A stretch of 50,196 bases of DNA from an uncultured Alistipes sp. GTDB lineage: Bacteria > Bacteroidota > Bacteroidia > Bacteroidales > Rikenellaceae. The notes below the pieces were generated by a model that was not told the DNA's origin, did no database searches, and worked only from the letters and a program-made list of their open reading frames with translations. How positions within the stretch are numbered: position 1 is the first letter of the stretch; the number at the start of each line of letters is the position of its first letter. A program made the translations under genes and the position numbers. This document shows positions 35,755 to 43,604 of this stretch, piece by piece. Location of the stretch: positions 1 through 50,196 of the forward strand of contig CANQIF010000014.1 of NCBI GenBank assembly GCA_947623965.1, written 5' to 3'.

Positions 35755-35785
35755 AAATCCCCGAGACGCTGCGTCTCGGGGATTT
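35755..35785. terminator. Strong hairpin between convergent genes
   Basis: AAATCCCCGAGACG pairs with CGTCTCGGGGATTT (14 bp, loop CTG). It lies between the membrane gene (+) and ffh (-). On the minus strand it is followed by TTTT, so it mainly serves ffh. Confidence 0.75.
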
Positions 35786-35802
35786 CCGTTCGTCGGCCGC
35801 TC

Positions 35803-37137
35803 TTACCGCCTCCGCATCATGCCCGCGGGCATCTTGGGCATCTTCATGTTGCCGCCGGCGACCATCTTCATCATCTTGCGCGTATCCTCGAACTGCTTCA
35901 TCAGGCGGTTCACGTCGGCCATCGTCGTGCCCGAGCCCTTGGCGATCCGTTCGCGGCGGCGGGCATTGATGATCTCGGGGTGCTCGCGCTCGGCGGGGGT
36001 CATCGAGCCGATGATCGCCTCGACCTGCTTGAATGCGTCGTCCGGAATGTCGACGTCCTTCAGCATCTTGCCCATGCCCGGCAGCATCGAGGCCAGGTCC
36101 TTCAGGTTGCCCATCTTCTTGATTTGCTGGATCTGCTGGATGAAGTCGTTGAAGTCGAAGCGGTTCTTGACGATCTTCTTCTTCAGCCGGCGGGCCTGCT
36201 CCTCGTCGAACTGCTCCTGCGCCCGCTCCACGAGCGAGACGACGTCGCCCATGCCGAGGATGCGGTCGGCCATGCGTTCGGGGTGGAAAACCTGCAGGGC
36301 GTCCATCTTCTCGCCGCTCGAGATGAACTTCAGCGGCTTGTCCACCACCGAGCGGATTGAGATCGCGGCACCGCCGCGCGTGTCGCCGTCGAGCTTCGTG
36401 AGGACCACGCCGTCGAAGTCGAGCCGGTCGTTGAACTCCTTAGCCGTGTTCACGGCATCCTGACCGGTCATGGCATCGACCACGAAGAGCGTCTCCGACG
36501 GCTTCACGGCCGCCTTGATCGCCGTAATCTCCTGCATCATCGCCTCATCGACGGCCAGACGGCCCGCCGTATCGACGATCACGACGTTGTAGGATTTCTG
36601 ACGGGCGTATTTGATCGCATTCTCGGCGATCTGCACGGGATTCGTGTTGCCCGCCTCGGTGTAGACTTCGACGCCGATCTGCTTGCCGAGCACCTGCAGC
36701 TGGTCGATGGCGGCCGGACGGTAGACGTCGCCCGCCACGAGCAGCACCTGGCGGCTCTTCTTGCTTTTGAGCAGCAGGGCCAGCTTGCCCGAGAAAGTCG
36801 TCTTGCCCGAGCCCTGCAGACCCGCGATGAGGACGACGGCGGGCGTTCCGTCGAGGCGGATGTCGGTCGCCGTGCCGCCCATGAGCGCCGCCAGTTCGTC
36901 GCGGACGATCTTGGTCATCATCTGTCCCGGCTTGACGGAGGTCAGGACGTTCTGGCCCAGAGCTTTCTGTTTGACGGTATCGGTGAAGGTCTTGGCGACC
37001 CGGTAGTTGACGTCGGCGTCGATCAGTGCGCGGCGGATCTCCTTCAGCGTCTCGGCGACGTTGATCTCGGTGATGCGTCCCTCGCCCTTCAGAATCTTGA
37101 AGGAGCGTTCCAGTTTATCGGTCAGATTCTCGAACAT
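35803..37137 (-). CDS. ffh: Signal recognition particle protein Ffh
   Basis: A 444-residue SRP54-type GTPase that binds signal sequences with 4.5S RNA and delivers ribosomes to the membrane. The N domain covers about 1-95; the G domain has G1 GLQGSGKTT at about 106-114, DTAGRLAVDE, TKLDGDTRGG and the closing GEKMDALQVFHPERMADRILGMGD motif. The C-terminal M domain is Met-rich and ends KMPKMPAGMMRRR. Length is normal. A minus-strand promoter lies just upstream. Confidence 0.98.
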   Translation of the reverse strand: MFENLTDKLERSFKILKGEGRITEINVAETLKEIRRALIDADVNYRVAKTFTDTVKQKALGQNVLTSVKPGQMMTKIVRDELAALMGGTATDIRLDGTPAVVLIAGLQGSGKTTFSGKLALLLKSKKSRQVLLVAGDVYRPAAIDQLQVLGKQIGVEVYTEAGNTNPVQIAENAIKYARQKSYNVVIVDTAGRLAVDEAMMQEITAIKAAVKPSETLFVVDAMTGQDAVNTAKEFNDRLDFDGVVLTKLDGDTRGGAAISIRSVVDKPLKFISSGEKMDALQVFHPERMADRILGMGDVVSLVERAQEQFDEEQARRLKKKIVKNRFDFNDFIQQIQQIKKMGNLKDLASMLPGMGKMLKDVDIPDDAFKQVEAIIGSMTPAEREHPEIINARRRERIAKGSGTTMADVNRLMKQFEDTRKMMKMVAGGNMKMPKMPAGMMRRR

Positions 37138-37162
37138 GGCTGTTTATAGTCGTATTTTCGTG

Positions 37163-37193
37163 CGAAGATACGAAAAAAAGCAGAAACCGCAAA
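37163..37193 (-). promoter_or_regulatory. Promoter of ffh
   Basis: Minus-strand -7 TATCTTCG at 37163-37170 (one mismatch) and -33 TTTG at 37190-37193, spacer 19. Confidence 0.5.
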
Positions 37194-37355
37194 TCGAAAG
37201 TCCGCCGCCCGGCGGTTGCAGGGTGCGACTTAAGTTATAGGAATTCTTGGGGCCGTGGATTGCGGCTGTTTCTGGCTGCGAGAGCTTCGGAGTTGGCGGC
37301 TCGGGCTGCGGGGCCCGATTTCGGGCATAGGCGCGGGTCGCGGTTGAGGGCCCGG

Positions 37356-37940
37356 CTACCGCAGCAGCCCCGCCTCGTAGTAGACGACGATCTGTTCGAG
37401 CAGGCGGTCTTCGTTCTCGCCGTCGTATTCGGTCTTGAGGTTGTGGCCGAAGAGGCGCCCGATGCCCTGCCAGAAGGTCGCCACGAAGCCGCCGCGAAAT
37501 TCGCGGATCAACTCGTAGGCCGTGTAGTCGGTTTCTCGGTCGAGCAGTTTGATGAAGACGCGCCCCTGGGTGCGGGTCATCCGTTTGGCGACGGGGGTGT
37601 ACTCGTGCAGCAGGTCGCGATAACATTGCCGGATGTACTGGCGGCGCTCCTTCTTGCTTTTGAAGGAGAGGAGCATCCCCTCCATTTCGTGCATCTTCGC
37701 CTTGGCGGCCTGGGCCATCGGGTAGACGCGCTTCACGGCTTCGACCATGCGGCGGTAGCGTCGCAGGTCGATCGGCCGGCTGAAGACGGGGACGGGGAGG
37801 ATGTCGATATGGGGAATCGAGTCGCCCCGATCGACGATCCAGTACTGGTTGAGCACGCCGCGCGACTGCTGGGCCGCAACGTCTATCGTCGCGGCGAAGA
37901 TCGCCAGCAGCAGTAGCGTCCATTTGTGTACGGAGGGCAT
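37356..37940 (-). CDS. DUF4294 domain protein, exported
   Basis: A 194-residue Bacteroidetes protein with a signal peptide (residues 1-23, ending DVAAQ) and the DUF4294 pattern: GDSIPHIDILPVPVF, RRYRRMVEAVKRVYPMAQAAKAKM, and RDLLHEYTPVAKRMTRTQGRVFIKLLDRETDYTAYELIREFRGG. The family has no known reaction; it is exported and almost restricted to Bacteroidetes. It ends about 220 bases before ffh, across degenerate repeat sequence, and has its own promoter at 37960-37967. Confidence 0.85.
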   Translation of the reverse strand: MPSVHKWTLLLLAIFAATIDVAAQQSRGVLNQYWIVDRGDSIPHIDILPVPVFSRPIDLRRYRRMVEAVKRVYPMAQAAKAKMHEMEGMLLSFKSKKERRQYIRQCYRDLLHEYTPVAKRMTRTQGRVFIKLLDRETDYTAYELIREFRGGFVATFWQGIGRLFGHNLKTEYDGENEDRLLEQIVVYYEAGLLR

Positions 37941-37948
37941 ATTTTTAG

Positions 37949-37967
37949 TACCTTTGTCGCAAAGATA
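37949..37967. promoter_or_regulatory. Overlapping divergent -7 boxes
   Basis: TACCTTTG on + at 37949-37956 (with TTTG at 37923-37926 as -33, 22-base spacer) faces the thioesterase gene. TATCTTTG on the minus strand at 37960-37967 faces the DUF4294 gene. The two boxes are 3 bases apart, so the polymerases would compete. Confidence 0.5.
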
Positions 37968-38075
37968 GCGAATTATCCCCGAAAAAGAAGGGTGTCGGCC
38001 GGGCGAAAATCCGACGGGCGCGGCAGCAGCACCGATCCTTCGGGAGAACAGAACGAATAAAACGTCGAGTAACGT

Positions 38076-38450
38076 ATGTTGAAGAGCGGATTATCGGCCA
38101 CGGCCCGGACGACGGTCACCGAGGCAGCGACGGCCCGGGCGATGGGTTCGGGCGATCTGGAGGTCTTCGCCACCCCGGCGATGGTGGCGCTTATGGAGCA
38201 GGCGGCGATGGAGGCCGTGGCGCCGGAGCTGCCCGAGGGGGCGACGACGGTGGGTGCGGAGATGAGCTGCACGCACATCCGGCCTTCGGCCCTCAGGGCC
38301 GGAATCGCAGCGACGGCGGTCCTGACGGCGGTCGAGGGGCGCAAGCTGACCTTCGCGGTCGGAGCGAGCGACGAACGGGGGATCATCGGCGAGGGCACGC
38401 ACGTACGGTTCGTGGTGGACCGGGAGCGATTCATGGCCAAGCTGAATTGA
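38076..38450 (+). CDS. FlK-like hotdog thioesterase
   Basis: A 124-residue hotdog-fold protein resembling the fluoroacetyl-CoA thioesterase FlK family. Thr33, Glu41 and His67 (ATPAMVALMEQAAMEAV and AEMSCTHIRPS) have the same spacing (8 and 26) as the FlK triad Thr42, Glu50, His76. It probably hydrolyses some acyl-CoA in the cytosol; many homologues do not act on fluoroacetyl-CoA. It is a lone + strand gene before tRNA-Gln. Confidence 0.85.
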   Translation: MLKSGLSATARTTVTEAATARAMGSGDLEVFATPAMVALMEQAAMEAVAPELPEGATTVGAEMSCTHIRPSALRAGIAATAVLTAVEGRKLTFAVGASDERGIIGEGTHVRFVVDRERFMAKLN

Positions 38451-38610
38451 TCCGGTACCGGGGCTGTCAGGATGGGCTTTGCCAGGCGGGTTTCGCTGAA
38501 CGGTCTTTGTCGGACGGTTCCCGTCGGGTGTTTCCTGCCGGAGGCGGGGCGCACTATCCGCCGAAGCCGCAAAAAACGGGGCCGGAGGTTGCATTTTGAA
38601 AAAAAATGCG

Positions 38611-38618
38611 TACCTTTG
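38611..38618 (+). promoter_or_regulatory. -7 box of the tRNA-Gln gene
   Basis: TACCTTTG 21 bases before the tRNA; GTTG at 38587-38590 could serve as a -33 element. Confidence 0.55.
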
Positions 38619-38639
38619 TTCCGCTTACGAGCATCGGAT

Positions 38640-38710
38640 TGAACTGTGGTGTAATGGTAACACATCAGATTTTGGTTCTGGTATTCTGGGTTCGAATCCC
38701 GGCAGTTCAA
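38640..38710 (+). tRNA. tRNA-Gln (anticodon TTG)
   Basis: Complete cloverleaf: acceptor TGAACTG with CAGTTCA, D loop GTGTAATGGTAACAC, anticodon stem TCAGA/TCTGG with loop TTTTGGT (anticodon TTG at 38672-38674), T arm CTGGG-TTCGAAT-CCCGG, discriminator A. CCA is not encoded. Confidence 0.96.
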
Positions 38711-38716
38711 CGAAGA

Positions 38717-38750
38717 AAAGGCAGGTTTCGGTTTCGGAACCTGCCTTTTG
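38717..38750 (+). terminator. Terminator of tRNA-Gln
   Basis: AAAGGCAGGTT pairs with AACCTGCCTTT (11 bp) and runs into TTTTG, 7 bases after the tRNA. Confidence 0.8.
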
Positions 38751-38814
38751 CTTTCGACTTTGCATAGAGCGGGCGGGCTGCTACCCCGCTTTCGTGTGGC
38801 TGTCGGATTCGACG

Positions 38815-39095
38815 CCGGAGACGTCTGCAGCTCGCAGCGGCCCTCTGGGTGGAGGACGTGTTGTTGAGTTCGATGCCGTCAGGCATCGGCGGGCCGCAGC
38901 CTGGGGGCGGCGGAGGCCCGCAACTCTTTCGAGTGCGTGCGCTCCGCAGGCTGCGTCCCGAGCAATAATCCTGAATTTTGAATGCTGAATTTGCACCCGG
39001 AACGGGTGCCGCAGCCCGCAGCCGCCCCCTGGCGGAGGCCTGCAGTTCCTTAACGTCGCAGGCGTGCTCCGCAGGCTGCGGCCCGAGAAACCGGT
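38815..39095. repeat. GC-rich intergenic repeat block V
   Basis: Modules seen elsewhere: GATGCCGTCAGGCATCGGCG (a short palindrome also at 6471), GCGCTCCGCAGGCTGC twice, and a degenerate core at 39011-39043. The gap 38751-39257 holds no gene I can support; 39096-39215 is AT-rich and leads into the next promoter. Confidence 0.65.
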
Positions 39096-39200
39096 TTAAT
39101 ACACAGTTCTCCCTATCAGTCGCACCTACCCTGTAGTCGGCAATGCCCGCATTCAAAACAACAAAAACAAATCGAGAAATAAATATAATTAAAAGTATAT

Positions 39201-39231
39201 CTTGATTTGTTGAAAATATGTTTTATATTTG
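39201..39231 (+). promoter_or_regulatory. Promoter of the DUF2089 gene
   Basis: -7 TATATTTG at 39224-39231 with CTTG at 39201-39204 as -33, spacer 19. The start codon follows 26 bases later. Confidence 0.5.
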
Positions 39232-39257
39232 TAAAGTCAAACCAAACAAAAAAAACA

Positions 39258-39551
39258 ATGGAAACAAAGAAAATTTTCCCGACGACCTGCCCTTCGTGCG
39301 GCGGTGCGCTGCAGGTCCGCAGCCTGCATTGCCCCGCCTGCGATACGACGGTTTCGGGCGACTACCGGCTGTCGCCCTTCATGCGGCTGTCGCCCGACGA
39401 ACAGTCGTTTCTGCTGGAGTTCGTCAAATGCAGCGGCTCGCTCAAGGAGATGGCCGCAATGCGCTCGCTGAGCTATCCGACCGTGCGCAACAAACTCGAC
39501 ACCCTGATCGATCACCTCGTAAAACTCGAAAACGATGAAAAAATTCCTTAA
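39258..39551 (+). CDS. DUF2089 family zinc-ribbon / HTH protein
   Basis: A 97-residue DUF2089 protein. N-terminal zinc ribbon CPSCGG...CPAC (Cys pairs near 11-14 and 26-29), then SPDEQSFLLEFVKCSGSLKEMA and LSYPTVRNKLDTLIDHLVKLE, which reads as a helix-turn-helix. It is likely a small DNA-binding regulator of the membrane gene that overlaps its 3' end by 17 bases. The start at 39258 is the ATG after an A-rich leader. Confidence 0.85.
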   Translation: METKKIFPTTCPSCGGALQVRSLHCPACDTTVSGDYRLSPFMRLSPDEQSFLLEFVKCSGSLKEMAAMRSLSYPTVRNKLDTLIDHLVKLENDEKIP

Positions 39552-40112
39552 CCCCTTCCGCTATCTGGCCGGCGCCAAGGCGCTGGCGATCGGTTCGATC
39601 TTCATCCTCGCCACATCGGTGCTGCTCCATGCCGCCTCGATGGTGCAGGACAACCTGCTGCACTTCGCCTCGTGCCGCATCTTTCGTTCCTGCAGGTCCT
39701 GCTCGTCCAAGTCGCGCTGTGGGTGCTGACGGCCCTGCTGCTCTATGGTGCCGGGGCCATCCTTTCGCGCTCGAAGATCCGGCCGATCGACATCTTCGGG
39801 ACGACGGCCTTCGCGCAGCTGCCGCTGCTGCTGTTGAATCTGCCCTTCCTCTCCTCGCGATTCGCCGCTTTCATCGGGAAAGATTTGCTGAACGACGTTC
39901 AGGCGGGTCTGCTGCCCACCGGCGGAGAGCTGGCATTGCTGCTGCTTTTCGTCCTCTACGGCCTTGCGCTGCTCGTGCTCTACTGGGTGTGGAATTATCG
40001 GGCCTACTCGGTAAGCTGCAACGTGCACGGCTCCAAGGCGGTCGTGCTCTACATCGCGGCGCTGGTCGTCGGAACGATCGTTTCACCCTGGCTCGTCGGC
40101 TTCGTAATTTGA
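39535..40112 (+). pseudogene. YIP1-like membrane protein gene, frameshifted
   Basis: Frame 1 (39535-39729) starts MKKFLNPFRYLAGAKALAIG and has a first membrane segment, then ends in a Cys/Arg/Ser run that looks out of frame. The protein-like sequence resumes in another frame from about 39672 (SFLQVLLVQVALWVLTALLLYGAG...), with four more hydrophobic segments to 40112. A one-base loss near 39660-39675 explains both. The joined product would be about 190 residues with five membrane spans, like YIP1-type proteins often paired with DUF2089 regulators. It may be a true mutation or a sequencing error. Confidence 0.75.
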
Positions 40113-40129
40113 TCCGCTAACAAGAACAG

Positions 40130-40171
40130 TTCGGGCGGCCCCTGTCGAAAAGGGTCGCCCGAATCGTTGTT
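40130..40171 (+). terminator. Terminator after the YIP1-like gene
   Basis: TTCGGGCGGCCC pairs with GGGTCGCCCGAA (12 bp, one G-T pair) and is followed by a T-rich stretch TCGTTGTTTTA. Confidence 0.7.
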
Positions 40172-40226
40172 TTAGAATGTACGGCGAACTGCCTGGCCGG
40201 CATTCTCCCGGCAATAGGCTCCTGTA

Positions 40227-40526
40227 TCATGAAATAGGCTGTTCGGGCACCCGCTGCTCCTCCGCCAGCGCCTGGCGCAAGGCCCGGGCCAGCTGGTCGG
40301 GGCACGAGGTGCCGCGGCCGCAGCAGTCGATCCCCTCCAACCGGGCGATCGCCTCGTCGGCCCGCATGCCGCGAAGAAGGGCGGAGATGCCCTGCAGGTT
40401 GCCGTGGCATCCGCCCGTGAAGACGACGCTGCGGATCACCGCCCCGTCGAGCGCGAGGTCGATCCGCTTCGAGCAGGTCCCCTCGGGAAAGTATGTGTAA
40501 GTCCGAATCATCGGTTGCCGGTTCAT
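40227..40526 (-). CDS. TSCPD domain protein (TIGR03905 family)
   Basis: A 99-residue protein with the conserved pattern YFPEGTCSKRIDLALDG, VVFTGGCHGNLQGISALLRGM and CCGRGTSCPDQLARAL; the TSCPD core is also found at the end of some ribonucleotide reductases. Conserved Cys residues suggest metal binding or a redox role; function is unknown. ATG 40526 is preferred (A/T-rich leader); ATG 40511 is also possible. Confidence 0.85.
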   Translation of the reverse strand: MNRQPMIRTYTYFPEGTCSKRIDLALDGAVIRSVVFTGGCHGNLQGISALLRGMRADEAIARLEGIDCCGRGTSCPDQLARALRQALAEEQRVPEQPIS

Positions 40527-40583
40527 CTTTAAAAAAGGGCCGCCGCGCACGATGCACGGCGGCCGAATGGCGGTGACGGATCC

Positions 40584-40907
40584 TTAACGCTGCTGCTGAA
40601 GCGCCGACGAATCGGCTACGACCATGTTCTTGTCGATGCGCAGCGTGACGTTGCTGTCGACCTCGATCAGCAGGGTCGTCTCCTTGATCTCCTTGACGGT
40701 GCCGTAGATGCCGCCGGCGGTGATGATCCGGTCGCCCTTCTTGAGCGAGTTGCGGAATTCCTGCATCTGCTTGCGGCGCTTCGCCTCGGGACGCCACATG
40801 AAGAGCCACATCACGAGGAACATGATGGCGATCAGGATGAATCCGCTGTATTGCTGCATGAATCCCGGCTGCGGCTCGACGGGTACGGCTTGAAGAAGTT
40901 GCATCAT
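40584..40907 (-). CDS. yajC: Preprotein translocase subunit YajC
   Basis: A 107-residue single-span membrane protein of the SecDF-YajC complex. The membrane segment is at about 17-38 (YSGFILIAIMFLVMWLFMW), followed by the signature RPEAKRRKQMQEFRNSLKKGDRIITAGGIYGTVKEI. Two adjacent ATG codons (40907, 40904) are possible. It lies 57 bases upstream of the TSCPD gene in the same direction and has a good promoter. Confidence 0.96.
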   Translation of the reverse strand: MMQLLQAVPVEPQPGFMQQYSGFILIAIMFLVMWLFMWRPEAKRRKQMQEFRNSLKKGDRIITAGGIYGTVKEIKETTLLIEVDSNVTLRIDKNMVVADSSALQQQR

Positions 40908-40936
40908 GATTGTGCTTTTTTAAGGTTATATCCGGA

Positions 40937-40968
40937 CAAAGATAGGCAATAATCCGCGAAACTGCAAA
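40937..40968 (-). promoter_or_regulatory. Promoter of yajC
   Basis: Minus-strand -7 TATCTTTG at 40937-40944 and -33 TTTG at 40965-40968, spacer 20: a close match to the Bacteroidetes consensus. Confidence 0.7.
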
Positions 40969-40971
40969 TTC

Positions 40972-41442
40972 TCAATCGACATCCGCCTCGACGTAGAGCC
41001 GGAAAGGTTCCCCGCCGCCGAGCAGCCGCAGCCGTACGAGCTTCAGCTGCCAGCCCCAGGCGCCGCGGGCGTCGAACCGAAGTTCGACAGCAGCCGTCGA
41101 GTCGGGCATAATCGGTTGGGAATCATACTCGAGTGTCGTGCAGCCGCAGCTGCGTTCGTAGCCGAGCACGGCGATCGGCTGCGATGCGTCGTTCCGGATG
41201 CGAAGCGGCAGCACGGCGATTTCGCCCTCGTGCAGGTGTCCGAACCGCACGGTATCCGACCCGCCGGCAGCGAGCGCCCGGTCGTCGATCGCGATGATTC
41301 GGCCCGCGGGTGCCCTCCCCTTTGCGCGGGAGGGAGCGTCGCAGGCCGCTGCGCCCGCCAGCACGGCGAGCACCGCTGCAAGTCTCACCATACGAAACGT
41401 TAGCCTCTGCCGCCGGGCGGCCGCAACCGATCGGTGCATCAT
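40972..41442 (-). CDS. DUF1573 lipoprotein
   Basis: A protein of 156 residues (start 41442) or 139 (start 41391, MVRLAAVLAVLAGAAAC). The lipobox AGAAAC predicts a lipoprotein. The DUF1573 (ASH/PapD-like beta-sandwich) pattern is visible: FGHLHEGEIAVLPLRIRNDASQPIAVLGYERSCGCTTLEY. This family is common in Bacteroidetes envelopes; function unknown. It follows nusB after 8 bases, so both are probably one transcript. Confidence 0.8.
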   Translation of the reverse strand: MMHRSVAAARRQRLTFRMVRLAAVLAVLAGAAACDAPSRAKGRAPAGRIIAIDDRALAAGGSDTVRFGHLHEGEIAVLPLRIRNDASQPIAVLGYERSCGCTTLEYDSQPIMPDSTAAVELRFDARGAWGWQLKLVRLRLLGGGEPFRLYVEADVD

Positions 41443-41450
41443 GGCGCGGG

Positions 41451-42389
41451 TCAGATCAATCCGCGCCCCGTCTTGCGGATGCGCCCCTCTTCGGTCAGCG
41501 AGGCGACGACCTTGTCCAGCACGCCGTTGATGAAAGTGCTGCTGCCCGGAGTGGAGTAATATTTCGCGATCTCGATCCATTCGTCCATCGTGACCTTGAC
41601 CGGGATCGAGGGGAACTCGATGAATTCGGTCATCGCCATGCCGAGGATGAGGTTGTCCATGAAGACGATGCGTTCGACATCCCAGTTGGCCGTATAGCGC
41701 TCGATGTAGTGCTGGTATTCGTCGAAGTGGAGCAGCGATTTTTCGAAGAGCGTGCGGACGAAGGCGGGGTCCTCCTCGCTCTTGAACTGCTCGGCCACGC
41801 GCAGCTCCCGGTGCGAAATGCGCATGTTGGAGAGCGTGCGCTGCAGCATGAGCAGGATGAAGGGAAGGTCGCCGCTCCAGTAGATCGAGCTCTCCTCGAG
41901 GGCGTCTTCCAGCGCGGGAGCGTCGTCGAGCATGAGGAAGAGCTGCTCGACGAGCTTGCGGTCCTCCTCGAACGAACGCTCGTCGCGGCGGGCCATGTAG
42001 CTCTTGAAGAAGTCGGTCTCGGCGAGCTGCTGGTAGAGCGTCTGGATCAGATCGGGATATTTCGCCCAGCCCAACTTGCGGGAGGCGAGGCGGTCGTTGA
42101 TGGCGTCGGTATTCCCGATGACGCGGATAACGCGGTTTTCGATGAACTTCGTATTGGGGTGCTGTTCCTCGTAGGTGGCCAGCTTCTTGCTGCGGGCGAT
42201 CTCGTGCCGTTCGGCGGCGTAGCGGACCAGTTCGGCGGGGAGGGCCAACAACTGGAAGTAGAGGTCGTAGGCCTTGTCTACAGAGAGCATCAGGGCCTTT
42301 TCGGAGGCGATCATGTTGTCGGCCTCGGACTTGAGGTGCGCGAAGAGCGCCTTGGCGACCTTGATGCGGAGCAATCTTCTGCTTAACAT
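41451..42389 (-). CDS. nusB: Transcription antitermination factor NusB, long Bacteroidetes form
   Basis: A 312-residue protein whose C-terminal half is NusB (FVRTLFEKSLLHFDEYQHYIERY, DNLILGMAMTEFIEFPSIPVKVTMDEWIEIAKYYSTPGSSTFINGVLDKV). The N-terminal half, MLSRRLLRIKVAKALFAHL onwards, also begins NusB-like, as in the double-length form typical of Bacteroidetes. NusB acts with NusE in rRNA antitermination. The start at 42389 is set by the promoter at 42425-42455 and the MLSRRLLRIK family start; the longer frame runs back through it. Confidence 0.93.
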   Translation of the reverse strand: MLSRRLLRIKVAKALFAHLKSEADNMIASEKALMLSVDKAYDLYFQLLALPAELVRYAAERHEIARSKKLATYEEQHPNTKFIENRVIRVIGNTDAINDRLASRKLGWAKYPDLIQTLYQQLAETDFFKSYMARRDERSFEEDRKLVEQLFLMLDDAPALEDALEESSIYWSGDLPFILLMLQRTLSNMRISHRELRVAEQFKSEEDPAFVRTLFEKSLLHFDEYQHYIERYTANWDVERIVFMDNLILGMAMTEFIEFPSIPVKVTMDEWIEIAKYYSTPGSSTFINGVLDKVVASLTEEGRIRKTGRGLI

Positions 42390-42424
42390 AGTGAGAACGT
42401 TCGTTTCGATGGATTTTTCGGCCG

Positions 42425-42455
42425 CAAAGATAGCACAACCCGCGCGCGAAACAAA
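42425..42455 (-). promoter_or_regulatory. Promoter of nusB
   Basis: Minus-strand -7 TATCTTTG at 42425-42432 and -33 TTTG at 42452-42455, spacer 19. Confidence 0.7.
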
Positions 42456-42601
42456 ATTTTGACGGCGGAAAATCGGCAGTTCGACAGCTACGCTCGCCTC
42501 TCCCGCCGCCGGTCGCGCCAGCGCAGCCACTTCTTCTTGCCGATCCGGAAAGAGAGGGTGCCGGCGAGAATAAAGGAATAGGATTATTTCGAAGATTTTC
42601 C

Positions 42602-42609
42602 TACCTTTG
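42602..42609 (+). promoter_or_regulatory. -7 box of era
   Basis: TACCTTTG on the + strand, 77 bases before the era start. The -33 region holds only a partial match (TTTC). Confidence 0.5.
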
Positions 42610-42686
42610 CACGGAATACAGCGGGGAAATCGCGTTACGAAACAAGGCATGCGCGGCGCTTTTCTCCGCGAAAGACCCTACCATCC

Positions 42687-43568
42687 ATGCACAAAAGCGG
42701 CTTCGTCAATATCATCGGCAACCCCAACGTCGGCAAATCGACCCTCATGAACCGGCTCGTGGGCGAGCATCTCTCGATCATCACCTCCAAGGCGCAGACC
42801 ACGCGCCACCGCATCATGGGCGTCGTCTCGGGCGAGGATTTCCAGATCGTCTACTCCGACACGCCGGGCATCCTGAAGCCCGCCTACAAACTGCAGGAGT
42901 CGATGATGAAATTCGTCGCGGGGGCTCTCACCGATGCCGACGTGATCCTCTTCGTCACCGACACCGTCGAGCAGAGCGACCGCGCCGCCGAGGTGCTCGA
43001 CCGCATCCGCCAGGCGGAGGTCCCCGTCGTGGTGGTCATCAACAAGATCGACCTCACGACCCCCGAGGCGCTCGATGCGCTCGTCGAACGGTGGCACGCC
43101 GAGCTCCCCGCCGCCCGCATCGTCCCCGTCTCGGCCCGCGAGAACTTCAACGTCGAGGGGCTTTTCGGCATCGTCCGCGAGCTGCTGCCCGAGGGCGAGG
43201 CCTACTACCCCAAGGAGACGCTGACGGACAAGACGCTGCGCTTCTTCGCCTCGGAGATCATCCGCGAACAGATCCTCCGCCACTACGACAAGGAGATCCC
43301 CTACTGCTGCGAGATCGCCATCGAGAGCTACCGCGAGGAACCGGCGATCGACCGCATCGCCGCGACGATCCACGTCGCCCGCGAGTCGCAGAAGGGGATC
43401 GTCATCGGCCACAAGGGCGAACGCCTCAAGAAGGTCGGCCAGTCCGCCCGCGAGGAGATGGAGGCCTTCCTCGGCAAGAAGGTCTTCCTGCAGCTCTTCG
43501 TCAAGGTGAGCGACGACTGGCGCAACGACGACCGCGCCCTGAAGCGCTTCGGCTACGAACTCGAATAA
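42687..43568 (+). CDS. era: GTPase Era
   Basis: A 293-residue Era GTPase, which binds 16S rRNA and helps 30S maturation. G1 GNPNVGKST at 11-19, switch region with QTTRHRIMG, G3 DTPGI, G4 NKID, G5 SARE. The C-terminal KH domain includes IHVARESQKGIVIGHKGERLKKVG. Length is normal. It is divergent from nusB. Confidence 0.98.
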   Translation: MHKSGFVNIIGNPNVGKSTLMNRLVGEHLSIITSKAQTTRHRIMGVVSGEDFQIVYSDTPGILKPAYKLQESMMKFVAGALTDADVILFVTDTVEQSDRAAEVLDRIRQAEVPVVVVINKIDLTTPEALDALVERWHAELPAARIVPVSARENFNVEGLFGIVRELLPEGEAYYPKETLTDKTLRFFASEIIREQILRHYDKEIPYCCEIAIESYREEPAIDRIAATIHVARESQKGIVIGHKGERLKKVGQSAREEMEAFLGKKVFLQLFVKVSDDWRNDDRALKRFGYELE

Positions 43569-43604
43569 TAAACTGCTGCCCGGAAACGTTAACCCGAAAA
43601 ACGG

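Noticed and set aside
38596..38988. 130-codon ORF over the tRNA-Gln gene
   Set aside because: It runs through a complete tRNA, its terminator and repeat DNA.
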